From contig JALVAQ010000126.1 of the NCBI GenBank assembly GCA_027011095.1, positions 1-33,055 on the forward strand: DNA of 33,055 bases. The letters are read 5' to 3'. The stretch is from Bacteroidales bacterium (GTDB lineage Bacteria > Bacteroidota > Bacteroidia > Bacteroidales > F082). The translations under genes were made by a program, and so were the position numbers. The notes beneath the pieces were generated by a model that saw only the letters and a list, made by a program, of their open reading frames with translations, searched no databases and was not told the DNA's origin. Below, in pieces: positions 8,589 to 16,034 of this stretch. Position 1 is the stretch's first letter. Each line of letters starts with the position of its first letter.

Positions 8589-9542
8589 ATGAAAAAAATA
8601 CTTCTGGCAGCTCTGTTTTTAAGTTATATTATGCTTACAGGCTGCGTAAAAATCTTAAACGATGAGCTTAAAACCAAGGAGACAAAAATGGTGCTCAACG
8701 CAGCCATTGCTCCCGATAGCGTTTTTACGGTAAATGTAAGCCGAACCTTTAATATTTTTGAGGACGAATCGGCTGACAACCTGCCCTTTATCGATAGTGC
8801 CAATGTGTTGCTTTATGAAGACGATCAATTTTTGTTTCAGTTACAAAATACCGGATACGGATTTTATAAACATCCCGGATTTTACCCTCAAATTGGTAAA
8901 CAATACAGGGTAACTGTTTCGCATGGTGCCTGGCACGACATCGAAAGTATTGCCTCCATCCCTCCAAAAGTGCCCATTGTTTCGCTGGATACCTCGTCTG
9001 TTTTTAATTCCGATGAGTACGGAAATAATGAAACACAGTACATTGGAGAGATTACCTACAACGACCCGCCCGGAGTTGCCAATTACTATCAGTTAAGTTG
9101 TGTATTGTATAATTATTACAACGACAGTTTGGTTTATGTTGACCCGCAATCTGCTGTATGGCCCACCGATGACAATGAGCGTTTTTTCGACAGCCAATCG
9201 GGCAGCAGCCTTCTTTGGAGCGATAAACTTACCGATGGCAAGCAGGTAACCTTTAAATTTATCTTTTTGTATGCTTATGCCTACAACAAAATGGCAAGAG
9301 AAAACAAACAAACCTTTAAATTTGAGTTTCACCTGAAATCGATAACCAAAAATTACTTTACCTATCTGAAATCGCTGGGTGTTTATTGGGAAACAGGCGG
9401 AAGTGAAAACCCCTTTTCGGAACCTGTGGTTATTTATTCAAACGTTGACAACGGTTATGGTATCCTTGGAGCTTATAGCAGCGATACCATATCGGTTAGT
9501 TACACTGTTTCCACCGGTGGCGGCGAAGGAGGTAAGCCATGA
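8589..9542 (+). CDS. DUF4249 family lipoprotein
   Basis: Lipobox LSYIMLTGC; N-terminal 'MVLNAAIAPDSVFTVNVSRT.. FIDSANVLLYEDDQFLFQL' pattern typical of DUF4249; next to TonB receptor. Confidence 0.8.
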   Translation: MKKILLAALFLSYIMLTGCVKILNDELKTKETKMVLNAAIAPDSVFTVNVSRTFNIFEDESADNLPFIDSANVLLYEDDQFLFQLQNTGYGFYKHPGFYPQIGKQYRVTVSHGAWHDIESIASIPPKVPIVSLDTSSVFNSDEYGNNETQYIGEITYNDPPGVANYYQLSCVLYNYYNDSLVYVDPQSAVWPTDDNERFFDSQSGSSLLWSDKLTDGKQVTFKFIFLYAYAYNKMARENKQTFKFEFHLKSITKNYFTYLKSLGVYWETGGSENPFSEPVVIYSNVDNGYGILGAYSSDTISVSYTVSTGGGEGGKP

Positions 9543-11950
9543 AAAAATTTATTATAATTCTGCTTGCCATCATGTTAGGTGCAGCAACCGGACATGCTCA
9601 AAAATTTACCATTACCGGATTTGTTAATGATGCTTCCAACGGCGAAAAGCTATTGGGTGCCAACGTTTATAACAAACAAACCTATGCGGGATGTGTAACC
9701 AACAACTACGGATTTTACAGCCTCACCCAGCCAAAAGGCATGGTTACGGTGGTTTACTCCTTTGTGGGATATCAGCCTCTTAACCTCACTTTTAACCTAA
9801 CTGCCGACACGGTTATTAATGTGGAGCTAAAACCTACCATTGAGCTGGAAGAGGTTGAAGTTAAAGCCAATGGCATTGAGCACCACCTCGAAAGCTCACA
9901 AATGAGCATTACCGAGCTTCCATTGAAAACCCTTAAAAAATTACCCGTATTTTTTGGCGAGGTCGATATTATGAAAACCATTCAGCTGTTGCCAGGCGTA
10001 CAATCGGGAACCGAAGGCACCAGTGGTATTTACGTGCGTGGCGGCGGCCCCGACGAAAACCTTATTTTGCTGGATGGCGTTCCGGTATATAACGCCAACC
10101 ATCTGTTCGGTTTCTTTTCGGTGTTTAATGCCGATGCCCTCAATTCGGTAACACTGGTAAAAGGAGGTTTTCCGGCAAGGTATGGCGGCAGGCTCTCCTC
10201 GGTGCTCGACATCAGAATGAAAGAGGGTAACAGCAAAGCCTTTAAGGTGCAGGGAACCGTAGGGTTTATTGCTTCAAAAATTACCCTCGAAGGGCCTGTG
10301 GTAAAAAATAAATCGTCGTTTATTGTTTCGGCACGACGAACCTATATCGATATCTTATCGTACCCCTTACAACTTATTGCCAACAAAATGGCAGGCAACA
10401 GCGATAACTTTTTTGGCGGCTATTATTTTTACGATTTAAACGGGAAAATAAACTGGCGGTTTTCCGAAAAAAGCCGCATTTACCTGAGTGCTTATATGGG
10501 AAACGATAAGGCATACGCCAATAGCAAATACGAATCGGCTGATTATAAAACCAAAGATAATTTTAAACTAAGATGGGGAAATATTACCACTGCCTTACGA
10601 TGGAATTATGTGTTCAATAAAAAACTCTTTGCCAATTTCAGAGGCTCCTACAGCCGGTATAATTTTTTGGTTGGTGAAAAAAGCGATAACACAACACCTG
10701 ATTATCACGAAAAACTGGCCTTTGATTATTTTTCGGGAATTGATGATTTGGCTGCCGCCGCCGATTTTGATTTTGTGCCCACCACAAATCAATATATCCG
10801 CTTTGGAGTCAGCAACATTTATCACACCTTTAATCCCGGTGTAAATGCCTATTCGTTTAGCAATCAGGAGGGGTCGGAAAATGCATCGGTTGACACAACC
10901 TTTGGAAACAATAAAATTTATGCCAACGAAATTGACGCGTATGTTGAAGATGACTTCTCCCTGGGCAGTTATGTTAAAATGAATCTCGGTTTGCATGCTT
11001 CAGGCTTTTATGTAAAAAATACCTTTTATAAATCGTTGCAGCCCCGTGCGGCGTTGCGGGTAATTGCTTCTAAAAAACTGTCGCTTAAGGCTTCGTATGC
11101 AACCATGGCGCAGTATGTGCATTTGTTAACCAATACTTCAATTGGCCTGCCCACCGATTTGTGGGTTCCGGTAACCGATACCATCAAGCCCATGAAATCG
11201 CAACAGGTGGCGTTGGGTGGCGTGTATAACCTGAACGATATGTTTGAAATAAGCCTCGAAGGATATTATAAGTGGCTTGAAGATGTTATTTCGTACAAAC
11301 CCGGTGCATCGTACCTAACATCGGACAACAACTGGCAGGAGATGATTACGGTTGGAAATGGATGGAGCTATGGTGCCGAACTTTTAATACGAAAAGATAT
11401 GGGTAAATTAACCGGATGGATAGGATACACCCTGTCGTGGTCGTGGCGTAAGTTTGAAGAGGTTAGCCCCGATAAATTCCCCTATCACTACGACAGGCGG
11501 CACGACCTTTCAATTGTTGCCACTTACAAGCTTAGCGACAAAATCGACTTTGGTGCCACCTGGGTGTTTGGAACCGGTGCCGCCATTACCCTGCCGTACG
11601 ATAAATACATTACCATTGATAACAGCGCAGGAGGCTATGCAGGCGTAGGAGGCCCGGGTGGCATGCAACCCTATTATGAGTATGTTGATAATGTGGAGGA
11701 GCGCAACAACTACCGCACGCCAAGCTATCACCGCCTCGACCTCGGGGTTAATTTCCATAAAAAGAAAAAATGGGGCGAACGCACCTGGAGCGTAGGGCTG
11801 TACAATGCCTATTTTCGCCAAAATTACTTCTTTATTTTTGTGGATTACGATTACGACCATTACAACGGAACCGGCAAACCCCAAAAGGTGTTAAAACAGG
11901 TAAGCCTTTTCCCCGGCATGCCCTATGTTTCGTATAGTTTTAAGTTTTAA
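9539..11950 (+). CDS. TonB-dependent receptor with N-terminal carboxypeptidase-regulatory-like domain
   Basis: FTITGFVNDASNGEKLLGANVYNKQTYAGCVTNNYGFYSL; plug 'GVQSGTEGTSGIYVRGGGPDENLILLDGVPVYNANHLFGFFSVFNADALNSVTLVKGGFPARYGGRLSSVLDI'; C-term barrel ending in F. Confidence 0.95.
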   Translation: MKKFIIILLAIMLGAATGHAQKFTITGFVNDASNGEKLLGANVYNKQTYAGCVTNNYGFYSLTQPKGMVTVVYSFVGYQPLNLTFNLTADTVINVELKPTIELEEVEVKANGIEHHLESSQMSITELPLKTLKKLPVFFGEVDIMKTIQLLPGVQSGTEGTSGIYVRGGGPDENLILLDGVPVYNANHLFGFFSVFNADALNSVTLVKGGFPARYGGRLSSVLDIRMKEGNSKAFKVQGTVGFIASKITLEGPVVKNKSSFIVSARRTYIDILSYPLQLIANKMAGNSDNFFGGYYFYDLNGKINWRFSEKSRIYLSAYMGNDKAYANSKYESADYKTKDNFKLRWGNITTALRWNYVFNKKLFANFRGSYSRYNFLVGEKSDNTTPDYHEKLAFDYFSGIDDLAAAADFDFVPTTNQYIRFGVSNIYHTFNPGVNAYSFSNQEGSENASVDTTFGNNKIYANEIDAYVEDDFSLGSYVKMNLGLHASGFYVKNTFYKSLQPRAALRVIASKKLSLKASYATMAQYVHLLTNTSIGLPTDLWVPVTDTIKPMKSQQVALGGVYNLNDMFEISLEGYYKWLEDVISYKPGASYLTSDNNWQEMITVGNGWSYGAELLIRKDMGKLTGWIGYTLSWSWRKFEEVSPDKFPYHYDRRHDLSIVATYKLSDKIDFGATWVFGTGAAITLPYDKYITIDNSAGGYAGVGGPGGMQPYYEYVDNVEERNNYRTPSYHRLDLGVNFHKKKKWGERTWSVGLYNAYFRQNYFFIFVDYDYDHYNGTGKPQKVLKQVSLFPGMPYVSYSFKF

Positions 11951-11975
11951 CCGGTAAACCAAACAACAAAGCCGC

Positions 11976-12074
11976 TAATTTGCGAGGGGCGTAATCCCCG
12001 AAGTCCGCCCGGATGAATATCCCTGCCCGTCCGGTCAGGCAGGCATTCGGACGGGCAATCTTAGACAATGAACG
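11976..12074. repeat. Dispersed repeat unit: TAATTTGCGAGGGGCGTAATCCCCGAAG ... GCCCGTCCG/CGGACGGGC hairpin ... AATCTTAGACAATGAACG
   Basis: Motifs recur at 12723-12769 and partly at 15740-15838; contains a perfect 9-nt inverted repeat at 12025-12033/12048-12056. Confidence 0.8.
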
Positions 12075-12101
12075 TTTATTGCTTAAATCATCACCCATCA
12101 A

Positions 12102-12578
12102 TCATCTCCTACTCTCATCAAACACCTTCAACACTTTCAACACCGTTCCAACATTCCGTTTTATTGTTTTATCCTCCGATTGTGCCATCTGTTTCAGGTT
12201 GTTTTGGCAGAATGGCGACAGCTTTAAATCCCAAAGCAGCACCATGGCCGAGAGGCGAAGATACTCGTTTTTTTCTTTGGTGCTGCGCAGGTTTACCGGC
12301 TCGGTGTTGAGGTAGTCGCGGATTTTTTGTTGGCTTTCGGCAATGTATTTTCCCGATACGGTTACCGGCTTGTTATCCATGCGCAACTGTACGAGGTTGC
12401 GAGGCAGCATCAACGGCAGCAGCCGGGCATCGAGGTGCTGTTGAGGGTTGATGATTGTGTAAATGATTTTTCCGTTTTCAAACTTTGCATCGGCGTAAGG
12501 TGTAAGCCAACCGGAGGGCTTTGTTTGCGACAGAGCCAACAAAGGCAAAAAGAGAAAGAGGAGTATTGTTTTTTTCAT
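12102..12578 (-). CDS. Small secreted protein of unknown function (158 aa)
   Basis: Signal peptide MKKTILLFLFLPLLALSQ; C-terminal half duplicated at 15520-15692. Confidence 0.75.
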   Translation of the reverse strand: MKKTILLFLFLPLLALSQTKPSGWLTPYADAKFENGKIIYTIINPQQHLDARLLPLMLPRNLVQLRMDNKPVTVSGKYIAESQQKIRDYLNTEPVNLRSTKEKNEYLRLSAMVLLWDLKLSPFCQNNLKQMAQSEDKTIKRNVGTVLKVLKVFDESRR

Positions 12579-12624
12579 GGTTTTGTTTTTTGATTCATTG
12601 TTTCAATTCATTTTACAGGGTGTG

Positions 12625-12769
12625 TTGTTTAAGATTGCTTCGCTTCGCTCGCAAATTACAGGCTTCGGATGGTTTTTTTGTAGTCGTATCGGTTTTCCCC
12701 GGAAACTATATAACAGAGCACGTAATTTGCGAGGGGCGCAAGCCCCGAAGCAATCTTAAACAATGAACG
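12625..12769. repeat. MITE/REP-like element with imperfect terminal inverted repeats
   Basis: Left arm TTGTTTAAGATTGCTTCGcttCGCTCGCAAATTAC (12625-12659) is the reverse complement, with an internal bulge, of right arm GTAATTTGCGAGGGGCGCAAGCCCCGAAGCAATCTTAAACAATG. Confidence 0.75.
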
Positions 12770-12851
12770 CTTATTTTTGTTAAGTTATTAATTTTCAATA
12801 TTCAACACGCAATAATCAATTTTCAGGTTTGTTTGTTTCGAGCTCTTGTAC

Positions 12852-12893
12852 TTGCTCATTGCTCGTTGAACATTGCTTATTGCTTATTTACTC
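12852..12893. repeat. 7-bp degenerate tandem repeat (TTGCTYA) overlapping the 3' end of the T9SS gene
   Basis: TTGCTCA TTGCTCG TTGAACA TTGCTTA TTGCTTA TTTACTC in register. Confidence 0.65.
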
Positions 12894-14482
12894 CTTTCAA
12901 GAACAAACGCCCTCTTCCCCAGCACCTTTTTCCCGTTGCTTACCACCGCCACGTACAGCCCCGGTGAAAAGCCGTTAACAGACAATTGTGCCTCTTTCTG
13001 TCCGGTGGCAATGGGCTTTTTCACCATTGGCCTGCCCGATATATCGTACACGGTAAGCTGCATGTTGCTGTGGTATTGGGTGTATTTCAGCTTAAAATGC
13101 ACCATGTTGCCGTTTACGGGATTGGGGTAAGCCGTGAGATCCACCTTTTGTTTGGCAGCATAGTAGGCGGCGGGCGAAGGAAACTCCGGCGTGCTTACAA
13201 TTACTCCGCAATCGGTTACATAAATGGTATCCGATGCTATGGGCAGGTTATCGCACAAACTGTCGTAGTTATAAGATGCCGTATCAATGGGCACGCTGTT
13301 TAAATCGGCATTAAATTTATAGAGTACGATGTTCCAATTGTTGTCGTTGGAGTTGTAGGCCAGATAGTACTGGTTGCTAATGGTATCTTTTTCAAGCGGA
13401 TACAAGCCGCTACTCATTGTAGCATTTGGGTGCGACTGGTGGTTGAATACATTGCACATGGTATCTATAATCATTTCTCCTGTAGGATTTTCTCCGGCGC
13501 CCTGATTACCATACTTTACAGAAGCAAAATAGGTGGTATCATCACGAATGGCAAGGTCAAGGAAAAAGTTATCGGTTACTGTGGGGTCTATACTACTGTT
13601 TTCAAGTATGTAGTATGTGGTCTCATTTCCGGCAGTATCGAAATTCATAAGCAGTGAATTTGCAATGGGATATCTTTTGTCGCCCCAACCGTGTAAAATT
13701 CCATTTTCATAGGAAATTACACCAATTGTTGTTCCGATTATAGTATCTGTGGTGCTGCTGTCGGTTACTCCGTAAGGTAAAAGCCATTCTTCGTAAAAAT
13801 TCGTATCGGTCTTTATATACATTGGTTTTAAAAAGCCAAGGTTGGGTTTATCAGGATGTGCATAATAACCAAATCCCGACAGGATAATAAATCCGTCAAA
13901 TTCATTCATGCCGAAATCAATTATCATACTCAAAAGCAGCGGATATTTTTGCAGCATGTTAAAGGGGTGAAACCAAAGAAAATTACCGGCGGTATCGAAA
14001 GATAAAAGGCCAATATCATAGTCGGAATTACCGCTAACCACTCCTGTACTGGCTACAATGTTGCCGTCGGAAGTAAAAATAGCGTTGTTAAAATAGGTTT
14101 CATAATAGTTGTACGGGTCAACAAACTCACGGCACCACAGCAGGTTACCACAGGCATCAAGATAAACCAGCGATGCTTTGTAATCGGTTTCTCCGTAAAT
14201 CATCATTTCACCGGATGCATTTTGTTTTATGCCATTCGGGCTTACCGGATTATCATAAAACAGATGCTTTTGCCATAATATATCACCGTTTCTGTCAAGT
14301 TTAAAAATAGAAGTATTGTTATGGATACTTTCTCGTACCGAAATTAATTGACCATAATCGTACGAAATAGTATTTTGAAGTGAAACATATTCTTCTCCGC
14401 TTATCTCATTTTCCCACCTTTGCTGCCCTACGGACAGCAAAGGAAGAAAAAGTAATAACACTACATAAATTCTGACACGCAT
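12884..14482 (-). CDS. Secreted protein with T9SS type A C-terminal sorting domain
   Basis: Signal peptide MRVRIYVVLLLFLPLLSVGQ; C-term 'LTAYPNPVNGNMVHFKLKY...LTVYDISGRPMVKKPIATGQKEAQLSVNGFSPGLYVAVVSNGKKVLGKRAFVLE'. Confidence 0.88.
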   Translation of the reverse strand: MRVRIYVVLLLFLPLLSVGQQRWENEISGEEYVSLQNTISYDYGQLISVRESIHNNTSIFKLDRNGDILWQKHLFYDNPVSPNGIKQNASGEMMIYGETDYKASLVYLDACGNLLWCREFVDPYNYYETYFNNAIFTSDGNIVASTGVVSGNSDYDIGLLSFDTAGNFLWFHPFNMLQKYPLLLSMIIDFGMNEFDGFIILSGFGYYAHPDKPNLGFLKPMYIKTDTNFYEEWLLPYGVTDSSTTDTIIGTTIGVISYENGILHGWGDKRYPIANSLLMNFDTAGNETTYYILENSSIDPTVTDNFFLDLAIRDDTTYFASVKYGNQGAGENPTGEMIIDTMCNVFNHQSHPNATMSSGLYPLEKDTISNQYYLAYNSNDNNWNIVLYKFNADLNSVPIDTASYNYDSLCDNLPIASDTIYVTDCGVIVSTPEFPSPAAYYAAKQKVDLTAYPNPVNGNMVHFKLKYTQYHSNMQLTVYDISGRPMVKKPIATGQKEAQLSVNGFSPGLYVAVVSNGKKVLGKRAFVLERSK

Positions 14483-14485
14483 GGT

Positions 14486-15514
14486 TTAATATTTTACAAA
14501 TTTTGCACTTTGCAAGGTGTTGCCCGAATCCGACAGCCGTATCAGATATGTACCCGGGGTATAGTCGCGTAGGTCTATTATTTTAACGCCTTGTTTTTTA
14601 AACAATCGGAAAGTGTTAATGTGCATGCCTGTAAGGGTATAAATTTCAATAACCGGATTTACAGTTTTATAATCAACCTTATACTCAAATGTAAGGTATT
14701 GTTTGGCGGGGTTGGGATAGAGCGTAAAGTATTGATCCGCTATGTTAGAAGTATTGCCTAAACCACCTTTTACTTTTGCCGTTTTGTTTTGTGTGGTATC
14801 GGGAAAAATGTAGGGCTCGTTGTAAACAATGTCGCCCGTTTTTATAAGAATGTTGCGAGCAAGAGCCTGTACCAATCCACCGGAGTTTTGCACAATGTTG
14901 TACAGCGTAGCCTTTTGTGTACTGTCAATATCGGTTATGTTTTTGCCTTCCGATTGCAAGGTAAGCAAAACACCGAAATAATCTTCGTAAGCGGAATGAA
15001 TACCGGTTTCATAACTGCTTAAATCGAAAACGGAGGTTACGTCCGAAAGCTTGTTTATCACACCTGTACTATCTCCATTGTTGTATCTTGCAAAGGCCTG
15101 TAAATAATAGGATTCGGGAGTTTGCACCCGGGCAAGCGCAGATTCAATACTGTCGTAAACGGCAGTAATTGTCGTATCGCTCATATTCAACCGTACCAAA
15201 TCGTTAACATTTTGTTGTTTGCGTGATGCATAATAGGCTTTTTTAGATTCCAGCGCTTCTTTTTCGCCCAGTACGGTGTCGTTGGCATGTATTTGCGCCA
15301 TTTGATTATCGTTAGGTGGGGTAGTGCGTTCGTTCAGTTTGTTTAACACATTTTCCGCTTTGGCCGACTGCGGGTTCTCGGCCAAAATTTCGGTAACAAT
15401 GCTGTTGGGCAGCACATCCTCCTTTTCGGCTGCGTTTACCATTACCGTGTCGCTGAGGTAGGGTGAAGCACTGAGCAACTGGCTGCGTAGTTGCATAGTT
15501 TCGGGGGGCATCAT
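14486..15514 (-). CDS. T9SS sorting-domain protein, probably a 5'-truncated fragment of a larger surface protein
   Basis: C-term 'YFTLYPNPAKQYLTFEYKVDYKTVNPVIEIYTLTGMHINTFRLFKKQGVKIIDLRDYTPGTYLIRLSDSGNTLQSAKFVKY'; N-term MMPPETMQLRSQLLSASPYLSDTVM... has no signal peptide. Confidence 0.7.
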   Translation of the reverse strand: MMPPETMQLRSQLLSASPYLSDTVMVNAAEKEDVLPNSIVTEILAENPQSAKAENVLNKLNERTTPPNDNQMAQIHANDTVLGEKEALESKKAYYASRKQQNVNDLVRLNMSDTTITAVYDSIESALARVQTPESYYLQAFARYNNGDSTGVINKLSDVTSVFDLSSYETGIHSAYEDYFGVLLTLQSEGKNITDIDSTQKATLYNIVQNSGGLVQALARNILIKTGDIVYNEPYIFPDTTQNKTAKVKGGLGNTSNIADQYFTLYPNPAKQYLTFEYKVDYKTVNPVIEIYTLTGMHINTFRLFKKQGVKIIDLRDYTPGTYLIRLSDSGNTLQSAKFVKY

Positions 15515-15519
15515 CTTAT

Positions 15520-15692
15520 TTATTTTCTGTTTTCATCAAATATTTTTAATACTGACAGCACCGTTCCAACATTTTGTTTTATCTCTTTATCCTCCGACTG
15601 CACCATCTGTTTCAGGTTGTTTTGGCAGAACGGCGACAGTTTTAAATCCCAAAGCAGCACCATGGCTGAGAGGCGAAGATACTCGTTTTTTT
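15520..15692 (-). pseudogene. Truncated duplicate of the 3' part of the 12102-12578 gene
   Basis: Reverse strand reads KNEYLRLSAMVLLWDLKLSPFCQNNLKQMVQSEDKEIKQNVGTVLSVLKIFDENRK*, versus KNEYLRLSAMVLLWDLKLSPFCQNNLKQMAQSEDKTIKRNVGTVLKVLKVFDESRR* in the intact copy; homology stops abruptly upstream with no start codon. Confidence 0.88.
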
Positions 15693-15745
15693 GTTTGTTT
15701 TCAATTTTTATTTGAGAGTGTATTGTTGAAGATTGCCAGTCCGGT

Positions 15746-15812
15746 CAGGCGGGCCTACCCGAGTGCATCATTCAGGCGGGCCTGCCCGAGTGCATCGTTC
15801 AGACGGGCGTTC
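15746..15812. repeat. 27-bp tandem repeat, about 2.5 copies
   Basis: CAGGCGGGCCTACCCGAGTGCATCATT / CAGGCGGGCCTGCCCGAGTGCATCGTT / CAGACGGGCGTTC. Confidence 0.85.
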
Positions 15813-15904
15813 GGACGGGCAATCTTAAACAATGAACGCCTATGCCTTCTCAAACAAACAATGTTAAGCTATTGTAAATAGTTAAAATAAGTCGAATTGT
15901 TGTG

Positions 15905-15912
15905 TATCTTTG
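15905..15912 (+). promoter_or_regulatory. Putative Bacteroidetes -7 element (TATCTTTG) upstream of rnr
   Basis: Matches TAnnTTTG; the -33 element is not convincing. Confidence 0.4.
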
Positions 15913-16034
15913 TGCCCTGTTAAGATTTAGTTCCCCTCCCTCAAATTTTATTGGCCATAAAACCACCTTGTCCATTGATAATTTGATATTACAAAATCTA
16001 ATTTAATAACCAAAACAACAAAAATTTACAGTTT

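Noticed and set aside
12013-12315. Plus-strand ORFs at 12013-12315, 12068-12310 and 12327-12593
   Set aside because: Antisense to the 158-aa secreted protein gene or running through repeat sequence; composition is not protein-like.
15491-15715. 74-aa plus-strand ORF
   Set aside because: Antisense to the truncated duplicate; its similarity to the ORF at 12013 only reflects the DNA duplication.
15746-15812. Possible CRISPR array (27-bp repeats)
   Set aside because: Repeats are directly adjacent with no unique spacers, only about 2.5 copies, and no cas genes in the window.
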